64,000 nt of DNA, taken from positions 27,052,522 through 27,116,521 of the forward strand of contig JARCOQ010000006.1 in assembly GCA_029207755.1 (NCBI GenBank), written 5' to 3'. Every line of letters begins with the position of its first letter. Position 1 is the first letter of the stretch. This DNA comes from Chamaea fasciata. Lineage: Eukaryota; Chordata; Aves; Passeriformes; Sylviidae. A model generated the notes under the pieces. It was not told the DNA's origin, did no database searches, and worked only from the letters and a program-made list of their open reading frames with translations. The position numbers were made by a program, and so were the translations under genes. Positions 37,711 through 50,922 of this stretch are shown one piece after another.

Positions 37711-38155
37711 GTGCGGGAGCAATCCCAGAGGAGACCACAAAGATGAACAGAGAACTGAAGCACCTCTCTATTAAGGCAGGCTGAGAGAGTTGGGTTTACT
37801 CATCCTGGAGAAGAGACAAAAAGACCCTGTAGCAGCCTTCCAGCACTGAAAGGGAGCCTACAAGAAAAAATGGAAAGGGATATTTGAGAGGAACATGTAG
37901 GAATAAGATAAGGGGTAATGGTTTCAGACAGAAAGAGAGTAAGCTTAGATTTGATATTAGAAAGAAATTCACTGTGAGGGTGGTGATTCACTGGCATAGG
38001 TTGCCCAGAGAGGATGTGGATGCCCCATCAATGGAAGTGTTCAAGGGCAGGGCAGCCTGATGGAGTGGAAAATGTCCCTTCTCATGGCAAAGGGGTTAGA
38101 ATCAGATGATTTTTAGTCTCTTCTAATCCAAACCATTCTGTGATTCTATGATGTT
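37711..38155 (+). mobile_element. CR1 LINE, about 445 bp 3' portion
   Basis: A long plus-strand CR1 copy with landmarks in order: 'aggcaggctgagagagttggg', 'catcctggagaagaga', 'agcagccttccagcactgaaaggg', 'aggggtaatggtttcagac', 'tagatttgatattagaaag', 'ttgcccagagaggatgtggatgcccc' and the octamer tail 'ctgtgattctatgatg'. It is diverged, with stops in the ORF2 part. Confidence 0.93.
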
Positions 38156-41100
38156 ATGACCATGTGAATCTTATAGCATGGTTCATTATAGTACTGGCAC
38201 ATTGAAACATTTTAGTAAGAATCAGCAATTTAATATCAGGTATGGGGAGTTTTACAGAAGGACAGTGAGCAAGCAGTGAGGATTACAAGAACACCAGGAG
38301 GTCTGAATGCAGTTTGGGTTTAGGGAACTTAATAACCTGTCTTTACAGGTTACAGATACAAAATTTTTAAACAACAAACAATGGAAAAGAACATGTTAAT
38401 TACAAAAAAATATATGCTTTTTCTTAGTAAGATTTTTACTTATATCAGAGTTGTAGAAGAAGATCCACTAAAGTCAGAGTTTTCTATAATATGTTATAAA
38501 GCGTCAGTACCCATGAAAAGCATTAGCAGGAAGGTAATTTAGTTTATGAGGATTTGGTTTCACTTGGCACAGAGTCTGTTCTTCTTATTTTAGCGTGCTA
38601 TATTAAGCTACTAAAAAAAATCCTTAGATTTTTGTCACTTTGCCCTTATCTTTCTGTATTTTTGTTGGTCTCCTAGTAATGACATCTTTTTCAATCCATC
38701 CAAACCACTGTTGCTAGGGAAGGTCACCTTCTTTTTATTCTATTCTTCCTTTATCACTTCACTCTGAAAGCTGTCTCTAGCTTCCTGTCAATTGGTACAT
38801 CATAAAAATTCTTTATTTCCTAATTTTTAGGGGCTTATCTACTGTTTTCTCTATGCATCCAAGTTATGAAGAGAAATGACGCAACCTTGCATAAATGGCT
38901 TATTTTTTAGAAGCTTATTAAAGATCATAATGCAAATATTTGATAATAACATGAATTACATGCATGAGTGGCACCTGAATTTGTTTTTTTACATTGTGAT
39001 TTACAAATCAAAGTTGTTTCATTGCACTCCTTAGACATCTGGTTGAGAGAGAAACATTTCCTCAGGCTGTGAGGTTTGAAATTTCTATGATAATCATATC
39101 CAAGTAGAGTTTTAGTTTTATTCCCATTATCTGTCACATTCTGCAATATCTATTAGTGATGACTTAATTTAAAAAGACTTTTGATGCTGTGCATCAGAGT
39201 GAAGAAATGTGAAATAAAAGTCCAGGAGGAATATCTGTGAAGAAGGTGTTTCTGAGAGGGCAGAGGCACTGTAGGCAAGGCAGGAGATTAGTGTTTGCAA
39301 TGGTATGAGACTGCTCTGACTTCTCCAGAGTATCCTTCGCACAGCTGAATATGTACATTTGAGTACACAAACTCAAAGACTGAAGCCAGTGCCTCTTTTC
39401 CATGGGCTGGACACAACCTAACAGACAAGATGAAGGAAAGGCCCTACTTTACTGCCTTGAGTTCAGATGGTTCAGTATCCTGGAATTCCATAGTAATTAT
39501 TGTGCATGAAAAATAATTCTGATCTGTAGCAACCTCAGAGGTTTAGTGCAATGTCTGGAGGCACATGTGAGGGAGAAGCAGCAGAGACCATTTTTTCCTG
39601 TGCAAGGCAGAGATAAGGGTAATGTACAGGTCTGTGTTCACATTTTATGAGACATTGCAGTTCATGAGAAAAGTGCAGAAGAGGGAAGAAGTAAAGGAGG
39701 GAGAATGGAAAAATGAAAGATAGTTTGATTATGCTGAATTTACTTTGACAAGGAAAAAAAATTAGGGTCCAGAGACAGAGCAAGAGCTGGCAGCTGGAAG
39801 CCAAAGCCACACGTATCTGATCTCAGTGCTTGATCAAGGGCAATTCTCAGGTGAAGTCTCCACCTCTTGTTGACATCATATGAGTGCTGGACCTCTTCCA
39901 GAAACTGCTGAGGCAGGAGCACTCTCAGGAGAAGAAATAGTTTTGCAGAAAGAATGGAGGTGGACATGCTCCATGACAGATCTTTGTTTTGTCTGGGCTG
40001 TGCGAAGGGATGCTATGGGTGAGAGGGAGAACCCCAGCAGCCCCCAGAGGCAGATGGCACGTCATATTCCACCTGCATGGGTTCATAAGTCCTCACATTG
40101 GTTATCCCCTGACTCCACACAAACATCGCTCAGTAAAACCTGAGGTTCTCATACATGTATCAAATCATTATAAAGACCAACCCTCTCTGGCTGGATCGTA
40201 TAGCCAGGCTGTTTACAAAAGAGCTGTGGAAGGTCCTTGAGGCATTGTAGCCACTGCCTCCCACACTGCAGGCTGGAGAGCCAGCTGGAGGGAGGTGACT
40301 TGTCTGACCAAGAACCTGAGCTGGTTTGTGTGGTAGTGGGTTGGCCATCTCCATGCTGGCACATGTGGGAAAGAGCCTGCAGCCTAACGGGAAAGGAGCC
40401 TCCCCCATAGTCTGGACCAGCCAGTTTAAATTTTCTTTTGAGTACGTAGCAGCTGTTACTAACTGGGTTTTTTTTTTCCTGTTGGGCTTTTTTTGAATAA
40501 AAACTCTCCAGCAACTCTGCATGTGAGAACTGAGCTTGCTGCAGGTCCAGCTGAAGGCCAAACAGCTGGGACAAACCTCATTCTGTGCTGGGAGTTGAGG
40601 GAAAAGAAATGCAACAGGTTTGTTCCAAGTCAGCCTGTTCAAATAAAGCTGCATGAACTTTCACACTTTATACTATTTGTTATGATGTTTTTCGAAATGA
40701 ACCACAGATGTTTTACTTTGTTGGTTTTTTTTTTTTAATCCCTGGTTGAGTCACCTATTATCCAGGCCACATCTGGGCAGCTCAAACACGAGTCTCAACT
40801 AAGAAGTCTCAGAAAGAAAGTCAATATTTTATTTGATTTTTAGATAATCCTCTGCACATACCTAAAAACATAATGAAATAAACGTAATTTTTACTAATGA
40901 CATGGTGTAAAATGTTGGGAAGCAATGGATCCTATTCAAACTGCTGGTGTTTCCCATCACTTAAATTGAATCAACAAGGATGAGTTAGGATTAAATTTTG
41001 TCTATAGCTTGCAGCTTTTCTTTAAATTTTCTGCTCTGATCACAACATAAGAGTAGAGGACATTGAAAAGTTTCTGAGAAACCTTTAATCTTAACTGTTT

Positions 41101-42074
41101 ATCTCCAGCTCTCTTGAGCAAATGGGATCTAGTGAAGCAAATCAAACTGGAAATATGTAAAATGTTAATATGTTGGCAAATGACCAAGGACATCTTCTGA
41201 AAAATGCCAAGTGTCACTGCAGGGTATGGAAAAAACTCTTACTTCTCCTTTTGAAAAAAAACCCCATATATTCTCTAACAAAATATGTCAACAGGTTATG
41301 GCAATATCATTTGGGGTTGATACTGATGTGCAGGAAAAAAAGACAAATTATCTGGCAAGAATTAATGTAATTCTCAGTCAGTAGTCTGCTGAGTCCTTCA
41401 TAGAAAGGAGAACAGAAACCTGGCTATAGAGAACAGTTTGAGAATAGTAGATGTCAGTCCATTTGAAACAAATGTTCCCATCCAAACGCATCCCCATGAT
41501 CTTTTACTGAGCACTTCATTTGGTTCATTGTTTTCAAAGAGTTGTGTAATTATACATTCATATCCTCAGAATACATGTTATAGTTTTAACAGAACATTGT
41601 CCTTGGAAAGTTTTCAAAGTGGTTCTGATATTTGCAATATCTGTAGTTAGCACACTCAAGTCAGAGTGATTCATTTCCTGCCCAGTGGCCACTTGTTGTT
41701 TCATGCTTCTGTTTTGGGTTTGTTGTTTTGTTGGTTTTTTTTTTTTTTTTGGCTGTGTCTTTACAAATATAATAGAAAAATCACTACTTGCAGATAATGA
41801 AAGTGAAGGAATTAAAAATTAAGACATACAGCAGAGAATGTCAGCCACAGAAACTCATTTGCAAATGCCAGTGCAGACCAGTATTTTGTATTAAATAGCT
41901 GTGGTAAGTGCCTACGTGTTTGCAGTTGGAGAGTCAGTAGTTTGAAATCTGCTAGAGCCTCGGGTTACTTCTACAGTGAAAGTTCCTGAATGGTAAAAAG
42001 AAAAAACACAAGTCCATTTTATTGCTTAATAATTTACATTTCAGTGTATTTTTGTTTGGAGTGAATCTGTGTTA
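38156..42074. other. Intergenic, nothing recognised apart from T-runs
   Basis: Contains T-rich runs near 40466-40480, 40722-40737 and 41729-41750. Overlapping minus-strand frames at 40149-40654 (141 and 164 codons) show no domain or splice context and are probably chance frames. Confidence 0.5.
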
Positions 42075-42230
42075 ATCACGACCCTGAGAGCAACTCAGCT
42101 GGTCAGAGCATGGTGCTAATAACACTGAGGTCATAGGTTTGATCTCGGTGCAGGCCATTCACTTAGGAGTTGGACTTGATGTTCCCTGTGGGTCCCTTCC
42201 AACTCAGAATATTCTGTGATTCTGTGATTC
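42075..42230 (+). mobile_element. tRNA-Ile-derived SINE with CR1-like 3' tail (TguSINE1 type)
   Basis: The 5' half aligns to tRNA-Ile(AAT). It has an A-box-like CAACTCAGCTGG at 42091-42102, an anticodon loop CTAATAA at 42116-42122 with AAT at 42118-42120, and a B-box-like GGTTTGATCTC at 42136-42146. The 3' half, 'gttggacttgatgttccctgtgggtcccttcc', followed by ATTCTGTG octamers, is the tail of a CR1 family, which would let CR1 machinery mobilise it. Stem mismatches and the fused tail rule out a functional tRNA. This SINE type is known from zebra finch and other passerines. Confidence 0.85.
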
Positions 42231-42280
42231 ATGCTTTGCATCTCTAGTCATCAGTAGTTTTTCTTTGAAGGTGCAGTGTC

Positions 42281-42600
42281 AGAATCAGAATCAGAATCAT
42301 TAGGTTGGAAGAGACCTCCAGAATCATCAAGTCCAACCCAACCCTCAACTAAACCATGGCACCAAGTGCCACATCTAATCTTTTCTTAAACAGATCCAGA
42401 GATGGTGAATCCACCACCTTGCCAGGTAGACCATTCCAGTACTTTATTACCCATTCTCTAAAATACTTTTTCCTGATATCCAGCCCATATTTCCCTTGGC
42501 ACAGCTTGAGACTGTGTCCTCTCGTTCTGTCAGTTGCTGCCTGAAGGGAGAGAGCACCCCCCACCTGACTACAGCCACCTTTCAGGAAGCTGTAGCTGTA
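42281..42600 (-). mobile_element. CR1 LINE, 3' end including the ORF2 C-terminus
   Basis: Minus-strand CR1 with tail units (AGAATC repeats) at 42281-42300. The minus-strand translation over 42349-42564 contains RGHSLKL, LDIRKKYF, VIKYWNGLP and LFKKRLDVAL. Its closest relative in the window is the CR1 at 12494-12826, with the same closing residues GAMV, so both belong to one subfamily. Confidence 0.93.
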
Positions 42601-43774
42601 TTATTCAAGTAGGTGAGGACTGAGGAGTAGAGCTTTATTTGTAACATCTTTCTTGGATCACCAATCCAGAGTTTCCAAAAACCAGGTCCTTAATAATGAA
42701 GTAGATCTTATTATATTGTTAGATTACCTCCCTAAATTTGGTCTATTTTTACTGAAGGAAAACATGAATAAGCCATTCACCTCCTCTAGTTAGTTGGGTC
42801 AAAGCAGCTGCTGGCAAAACAGGACTCCAGAGAAGGCTTTAAACAAAGCATTCATGTATTTTTATGGCTCACATCCTATGTTTGTCCTAGAAAGTGACCT
42901 GCCAATGCCAAGGGCCATTGGGAGAAAAGGAGCAGAAAGGCAAGAGGTACTAATTAACACTAAAGATACACTAGCAGTAGACAGTGAAGTGTCATTGCCC
43001 TCAGAAGGAACTAAGTTGACTGAAAGGGTCATATACTTGCAGAAGGAGTTCTGAGTACAAAGTCTGATCTCTTTTCTATTTGAATTCAGGAAAATCCAGA
43101 AAAAAAAGAGGCTATGTATCTCTGAGAGAATCCAAGATCATATCTGATCCCTGATTTTATCCCCTGATTTTATCCTCTTGGGAAGAGCTGATCTGATAAC
43201 ATGAGCTGGTGTCAAGAATTGTGATTGGTTTAATGTGGAAAGAGAACTTTGTGGTCCACCTGAAACATGAACTAACAGAGAGCAGAGGTTCTCGCATCCC
43301 TTAAGTTGGTCCATGATGTATGAATTTAAAGAATCTTTTTAGCACAGATTCAAACAGAATTTTAAGGCTTCACAAAATTAACATAACATGAAATGTATTT
43401 TGCCTGGGATGCATTTTTTATAAGCATGAATAAAAAGAACCAACACCTAGAGAAATGGGAAGTCCACCTTGCAACACTCAAAGCTTGGAGAAACAAGGAC
43501 AGCAGCCTGCCTGACATGGAATAGAAGTATGAAAGCACTAGGAAGCCTCTGCCCAGCTTGGCTCTTGCTAGCAGAAAGGAGCTCCTACAAGGACTCAAGA
43601 AACAAATACAAATATTTCCCAAAAGAAACCAGACACATTGCAGGATATTGTAGAAGTCATCCACAACAATAAAGGGTCAGATCAGTTTTTCATCATTATT
43701 ACTGGTTCTTAGTCTATTTCTGACCATGGAAAGGGGAGAGACTGAATCATCCAGCTTCAGATACTGCAAAGATC
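42601..43774. other. Intergenic between CR1 copies, nothing recognised
   Basis: Unique-looking sequence. The 100-codon minus-strand frame at 43362-43664 and the overlapping plus-strand frame are unassigned. Confidence 0.5.
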
Positions 43775-44665
43775 CAAGAATCACAGGATGGGGAAGGCTG
43801 GCCAGAACCTCTGGAGATCACCCAGTCTAACTCTTCTGCTCAGGTTATTTTGTTCACAGCCATGCCCAGTCAGGTTTTGAATATCTCCAAAGATGGAGAG
43901 TCCACATTTTCTGTGGGCCACCTGTGCAAGTGCACAGTCACCCTCACAATAAAAAAGTGTTTCCATTGTTACAGTTTGTGTTCTCTCCCCACAGGGTACC
44001 GCTGAGAAATGCCTGACTCCCTCTTTTTTACTCCTTCCCCTCAGGTATGTACACACATAGCTAAGATCCCCCCAAGACTTCTCTTCTCCGAGCTGAATGA
44101 AGAGTCTCAGCTCCCTCAGCCTTTCTTCATTTGAGAGATGTTCCAGTTCCTTAGTAGTCTTTCCAACCCTGTGGTAGGCTCATTCCAGTATGTCCATGTG
44201 CTTTTTGAACTGATGAGCCCAGAACTGGACCTAGCACTCCAGATCTGTCTCACCAGTGATGAATCGAGGGGTAAGATTCCCTCTTCAACCTGCTGGAGAT
44301 AGTCTTCCTAGTACAGTCCAGGAGGCTGTTGAACATCTAGACTGCAAGAGCTCATATCTATCTCATGTTCAACTTAGTGTCCACTGGGACCCTCAAGGCC
44401 ACTTCTGCCTGATTTCCAGACCTTAAGTCTCCAGCCTATACTGGTGCCTGGGGTTACTCTTCACAAAGAGAAGGGCTCTGCCTTTCCCCTTGTTCAACTT
44501 TATGAAGATCCTGCCAGTCCATTCATCTGGCCTGTCCAGGTCCCGCAGCATGGCAGCACAATGATCTGGTATATCAACCACTCCTCCTGATTAGTACTGC
44601 CTTCAAATTTTCTGAGTGTGTGCTCTGTCCTATTATCTAGGTCATTACTGAAGTTGTTAAACTTG
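43775..44665 (-). mobile_element. CR1 LINE, about 890 bp, ORF2 C-terminal half and 3' UTR
   Basis: The largest CR1 copy in the window. On the plus strand the complement of CR1 reads in order: 'ggagatcacccagtctaac', 'aatatctccaaagatggagagtccaca', 'agtgcacagtcaccctcacaa', 'acttctcttctccgagctgaa', 'agcctttcttcatttgagagatg', 'gagcccagaactggacctagcactccag', 'cctgtccaggtcccgcagcatggcagcac' and 'attatctaggtcattactgaagttgtta'. Many stops and small indels make it a dead ORF2 remnant. It is older and of a different subfamily from the copy at 42281-42600. Confidence 0.93.
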
Positions 44666-47600
44666 CTCTTCTCTAGTCATTGTTGGTTTTGGGAGATTAA
44701 CAGAAGCAGGGGTGCCTGTTAATGCCCTTGAATGAATGGTGCTTCCCTCACAGTGTCACAGAACAGTCTGAGCCACCTGGATTGTGGAGAGACCATCAGT
44801 GAGTGGTTTGGAGACGGCCAGCAGCATGAACAGCCCAGGGAAACAGCTGACAGTGAAGACAAAGGCATGGGGGCTTAGGGCTGGGAGGGAAATGGATGAC
44901 TCCACCTGAGCTGGAGGACCACCAAAGTCACGTATTCAAAGTGGATAAGAAAGCTACCAAGGATTTCCAGGATAAACTGGCAATGAACCAACTCACAGGT
45001 CTTTCAGCTGGTCTTCAGTTTGTGGACCAAGGTCAGTGGAGGGATGCCAGATGACTGTGAATGGCTCTGGAATTTGCCATATTACTTACATTTTTTGTTG
45101 TTGTAGTGCATCAGAAAAGGAAGCAGGTGCTAGCAAGGAAGATGGCTGCGGATCATTATGAGCCTAATGACTCCAGCTCTGTGTCTTGCTGAAAGTCAGC
45201 AGTTCTGGTGTGACTCATGACAAAGCATGAAGGACCAGAAAACAATTTAACTCAGTTTACAATGGCAACAATTCTGTTTCAAACCTAATGAGATGGTCAG
45301 ACAGAAGATGGTGCAGCAACACAGATACAGATCACTCTCTGAATTAGACACTGAGGAAGCATCTGAGTATATGAATATCAGATTTATGGTTAAGTCTGGA
45401 TGCATAAATAACAATTGTAGGCTTTTCAATATTGAGTACACATTGCATAAGATCAACGAGCAGTGTAGTCACAAGACAAAACTTCAATGATTTTCTGGAG
45501 ACCGAGGGATTCTGACTGGAGCTGAAAACCAGACATACCATTCCTGAGTGAAGAGGTCAGCTCAAAAATCCATTTGGACATCATTACAGCTTCTGAATTT
45601 GCAGTGAAGAGCTGTAGTAGTATAACATACAGACAAATCCAAACATGATTATTTTTAAAAGGGGTTTGCACAAAGTTTGGGCATTTTTCAGCAAAAGCAG
45701 TTAACAGCTTTCAGAAAGTTATAGGATCCTCTCACTGAGAAAGGTACTTGGCAGAGAAAAATCAGGGAACTATCAAGCTGCATCCTGACACCAGCATCTT
45801 GACTGGCTTTACTGACTGAAGTTCTTGTCAAATTAAAACAAGAAATGTGATTTTCTCATAGATACTTACTATCCGGCAAAGGCAGTCAGGTCCATCACTG
45901 GATTTTCCTCTTAATTTGCAGGACCTCATATGTTGTCTGACCATCTCTGTGGGTAGCTGCTGTACATGCAGCTGTATATATACATACTTCTCTTTGCTCC
46001 CTTGGCACCTCCAGACTGTACTGCAGGTGCCACAGAGACTGTGTAAAATCTGCAGAAGTCTCTCTAACACACCTCACTCTCTGCCTGTTGCAGCAGTCTG
46101 GACAAGAATTTGTAAAGGATGTTCTTGCTGTATTAACAAGTTTCACCACCAGAGCAAACCTGGCCTGTGTTTACTCTGCTTTTTGCTGTGTGAAAAAAAC
46201 ATTGTTTATCACTGATCTCAGTTGGAGCCATTTGATGGTTTCTTTTTGAGCTCACTTTGCTTCCAATTCAATAAGAACTAAAAATAATAACATGGATAAT
46301 CTAATTGCAGATCAGTAGATATCCTGGCTGCTCTCAGTCTCAGAACATGTATCCCACGTACACTGGATGCACACACATTGCACAAGCTTTCTAGCAGCAG
46401 TAGCTTTTCACCTAGAACAAGGGTGACATTTGTGAACCATGAAGCCTATCAATGTTACCCTGCCCAGTTGATGTAGTGCAGCAGGTTTCTTAAAATAAAT
46501 AACAAATGTTGATATCTCTCTGTGATTGCATACCATAGCCAAAGGGAAAAAAATAAGTTTAAACCCTTGAATTTCATACGCTCTGAAGAGATCTTGGACA
46601 AAAGAAAACAGGAAATCATTTGTAATATTAAAAATAGATTGCTTCCTGGAAGTAACAACCATGATGTTCTTGTTGACTTTTTTTTCATGTTAAATGCCAC
46701 ATACAGAAGCAGAGCCAGTAAGCTACTGCTTTCATTTCAGATTTGCCTGAAATACAAAATCTGTGTGGTAAACTTTAAACTTTGTTTTGATTTATTTATA
46801 TTTATTTTTATGCAATACTTTTTTCTTTAAATTATGTTATTATAGGCCGTGACGTGAAAGACTGGCTACAGAGCCCCCAGAGAAGCATCTTAACCTTAAA
46901 TGTCGTAAGTAAGTAGGATAAATATTCTGGACTGTTACCTCAGTTTTGGTAGGTTTTGTTGTGGGTAAAAACTAAATATCAGAGCAGAAAAATTGTTACA
47001 AAGACAAATATTCTGAATAACATTAAAAATTCTACTAAAACTCTTGTCATAGGCATTCTGAGTTTCAGTGGCAACTTGAGGCACATTGTACCTTGCTGCC
47101 CTGTTGATCCCTGAAATACAGACTAATCCCCCATGAAATTAATTGTTTATACACAGTTAAGTTGTGTCCCCCTGTTTTGCCTTGGGTAAACAATGGCCAA
47201 AGTGGTTTATATGCTATGGTTGTTTTCCTTCTGAAAGGTGATTCCTAAAACAACTTCAATCAAAGATGTGCAAAGATGAATGATGATTTTCTTCTTCCAA
47301 GGCTCTTTCAACCCTTGTTTAAGGTGCCTTTCTTCAGTCAGGCTCAGGTTTACTGTGAATGAATCCCTGGTTTCTTACCATTAATTGCAATTTTTATTTG
47401 TCAAGGATCCTTACTTTTACTGTGTAAATACTACACCTCAAGATTAGGTCATTGCCAGTCATCTTGTTAACCAGATAAACACAATGCCTTATTTTCAAAG
47501 CACGCAGCTTAATTCCAGAGCAGATGAGTGCTGATGACATCAAAACAATGATAGTAAAATTAGTTTATCCATGTGTGACACTTGCCTATAAGTGCTTGGA

Positions 47601-50600
47601 CATGGCTTTCTTTTAGAACCTTGTCCCTCCAAGCACATCTCACTTCACCTCTGTTGTCCCCTGGGGCTTGTCCCTGGGTTAGGATGTAAAGCCCTGGCCA
47701 GCCAGAGTGAGCTCCATCCTGGTCACATTTCTCAGGTAATTTGCTACAAGTGCTGTTTGGAAATAGATAATAAAGGCAAAAGCAATCGAGGCTTCTAACT
47801 ACCCAAACTCACTAGACAACGGAGAGTGCGAAGACTCCCTCTTATACTGTATCTTTTCCCAAGCCTGATCTCTTCCCAAGATATGGCTATAAAATGCAGA
47901 TTGGCCAAATCAACAAGTCATCCTTCACACCACTTATTTTTCACTTCTTTTTACTGCACTCCTCCAGTGTCTCTGGGTAGCAGGGCCAGTTGGGCAGAAA
48001 CATATCTGCTACCCTGCCTAGTCATCTTTACCTGTTTTCACTTCATTCAGGAGGTGAAGGGCATCATTTTCCCAGGCCAGTTGTCGTCATCCCTGAGCCC
48101 ACCACTAATGACTTTTCACCTTACAAGGGAGAGAAAAGGGAATGTTCAAGCATGAATTCAAACTCCATTATACACCTACAAATGTGAGTTGGGGTATTGC
48201 AAAATTTCTCTCCTCTTACTCTCCCTTTTAAAGTCTTGAAACCTTTATCAAAATAAATCAGAATTACCCCTAAGAGTAAAAACACCACAGGAACTTGACT
48301 TAGAAAAATGGAAACAAAACCAGATGGTCAGATAAATGCAAGCTAATAGGAGCAGAAGGTGAAGAAATTATGTTTTACTTAGTGAGTAGTGCAGTGTTTG
48401 GAGATACCTTAAACTGCTTGCAAAGCACATTATCCCCTTCAGGATGGATTCATGGAAAATCAACGGCTGATGCAAAAAAGATCTTATTTCTTTAGAGAAA
48501 CTCACCAAATGATTTAAAAAGGGGCTGTAGCATAGCCTCTAAACCATGAAGCAGAAAAAGATGCAGGACACCTCATTTCTTCGTAGGTCTTTGTGGAAAG
48601 TTCCTGACAGCTCTTTCCTCCACCATCTCAGTATCTTGCTTGAGATGGCCTGAAATGGTATGACCTTCCCCAGCACTTCTGTCCAACACATCCCTCTATG
48701 ATATATCAAATTCCCTGTGGCACAAGTGCATTTGAATGAAATTGTGAATGATGTGCCCTGTGATTATTTTCAGGCATCCAGAAACTAGGATGTCTTCCCA
48801 AAGTCAAAACAGAGAAAAATGCTTATCATTAGAACAGAGGCCATCATTGTTCAAGGTGATGGTGCTGACAGGTGCCCCCCTCTCTCTTATTCCTGCTTGG
48901 AATGTTAGCTTTTAATTTTTTTAGCAGATTTAAGTGCATAATCCTAACTTTTCCTTTCCTTTTTTTTTTTTTTTTTTTAAGAAGGAAAATGCTACAATAT
49001 GTCTTTCAGCACACTTAGTTTGAAATTAAGCTGGTGAAATGACAACACTTCCATTAATTTCAAGGAGCAGAAGCTGACTTCCTGATTGTCCTCACTTGGT
49101 ATTCATTATGATGGGAAGAAACCTGCTTAACTGATATACTACCTAATGGATGAGCAGGAGGTTATAGAAAAGTAAGCAATAGGAATAATGGTTGTAATGG
49201 TAGCAATCAGAAGCCAATAAAACACATCTGATGCTGACCTCAATTAACACCAACATGCTCTCTCATTTTAGCAGCAATATCAAGTGACTGCTACAACATA
49301 GTTAAAACCCAGAGCTCTGTTTTCAAGGGAGGCTGGTGACAGTTCTGTTTTCAAAATAAACAATTAGAGGCCACAAATCAGGATACCAAGTTGAAACGTG
49401 GTCTCCTGAGGATCTCATGATCCTGAGCTTGAGCTGTCAGATAAACACAGTACTGCTACAGAGAGAGTCACATCACTTCTCTCATTCCAGATGATAAACA
49501 GGTGTAACCTGCAATTTTAAAATCCTGCCAGGAGTGGAGCAAATATCTACAGCTGGGATGACACAGGCATTCTTCCAGTTTATAAAGGCAGATAATATGA
49601 GATACTCTCTGAGCAGCAGGCTTAACCTTTGAGGTTAGAAAGTTCAAACCAATTTGTTGAGAAAAGCTAAAGGCTTATATTAACAAGTCATAGGAAAGGT
49701 CTGGATAAGGAGAGGAACCTGGACTAACAGTGATATGGAAATTCCTACAATCAAGACCAGTATTCAGAGTATACTGACCTTAGCATTTTGTGCCTTTTTG
49801 AAGGAACGTATTGGAAGCAAATCTTCCACTCCTGCTCATGGCTGAATTCTTTGATACCATTATAGCATGTGTGAACCGGGATCCCCAAATCTTCCACTCC
49901 TGCTCATGGCTGAATTCTTTGATACCATTATAGCATGTGTGAAGCAGGATCCCTTCAGATGATGCCAGGCAAAGGAGTGAGATGGAGAAACACAGCTGAC
50001 ATGCCTCAGCCACTTAAGGGCATTCAGTCTCTGAGTCAGATTAGAAACAGTTCAAAGCAATCTCCTCTCCCCATATACAGTTTGGTCACTGAGTCCTTGG
50101 CATCACCTCATGACTCATGCCACAGAGTTACATTGATAATGCTGACATTGTTTTGCTGACAATTCCTGTTGGTCAACAGATCCAAGACTACTTACTTACA
50201 AGAAATTACCCAGGTATAATGGCAAAAAAACAAGAGGTATATTCTCCAGGATGGCAAAAGACTTCCCCACCTTCCAATAGATTAAATTTGAGCCTGCACC
50301 TTTTTTTATGCTTCACCAGCATTTGCAAGGCAGAATATTCCCCACACAGCAGAATTTTTTCTAACATGCCTCTCCTTCCTAGGATAATATCTCACATGAC
50401 TGGAAAAGGCTCTCAGAAAAATCTTGAACCAAATAAAACCGAGCATGACTTTTCTATGGATCATAACTGCATGTGGAAGCCCTAGCACTTCTGAAGGTCC
50501 AGGCACTTTTTTTGAGCTTTCCAAGGAGCTACATATGAAATGACATGTACTGATCTCCTCCCAGTATCTGAAAGGCAATAGAGTCTCTGTAATGGGATAA

Positions 50601-50837
50601 TGAATGTAAGGATGTAACTGTGTCTCTGGCTGGGCCGGCTGCTGCTTTCTACATTGACTGCAGCAGAAAACTCATAAAGGTCAGTGCAGAGTCCAAACTT
50701 TCCAGGCAGAAAATCCAAGAATGAAGCACCCTTAGTACGAGTGAGTGATGAATAATCCAGCATTAATTGCTAAAATGTTACAGTCATCTATAGATGAAAA
50801 GAGCAGTTTACCCCCAGGCACATGGTGTGACTCTTTG
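44666..50837. other. Intergenic, one tandem duplication and a poly-T run
   Basis: Holds an 18-base T-run at 48961-48978 and the 2 x 68-bp duplication at 49819-49953. No gene or interspersed repeat was recognised in the rest, including the many chance frames of 65-120 codons. Confidence 0.5.
49819..49953. repeat. Near-perfect tandem duplication, 2 x 68 bp
   Basis: Directly adjacent copies at 49819-49886 and 49887-49953, starting AAATCTTCCACTCCTGC. They are identical apart from a few bases near each right end (ACCGGG against AGCAGG). This is a recent event. Confidence 0.96.
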
Positions 50838-50922
50838 GGATGGTCCTGCACGTGGCCAGAATTTGGACTCAATGATCCTTGTGGGTCCCTTCCAACTCGG
50901 CATAATCTGTGATTCTGTGATA
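50838..50922 (+). mobile_element. CR1 LINE (or SINE) 3' tail fragment
   Basis: 'gatggtcctgcacgtggccagaa', 'ggactcaatgatccttgtgggtcccttccaactcgg', then octamers 'ctgtgattctgtgat'. This is the same CR1-tail subfamily as the 3' half of the SINE at 42075-42230, but no tRNA-like head is present, so a plain CR1 copy is more likely. Confidence 0.85.

Noticed and set aside
40149..40654. 141- and 164-codon minus-strand frames
   Set aside because: They overlap in two frames with no family resemblance, no start context and no splice sites. Chance frames of this size are expected in 64 kb.
42081..42158. tRNA-Ile gene
   Set aside because: The acceptor stem does not pair properly, the A and B boxes carry substitutions, and the sequence runs directly into a CR1-like tail. 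It is the head of a SINE.
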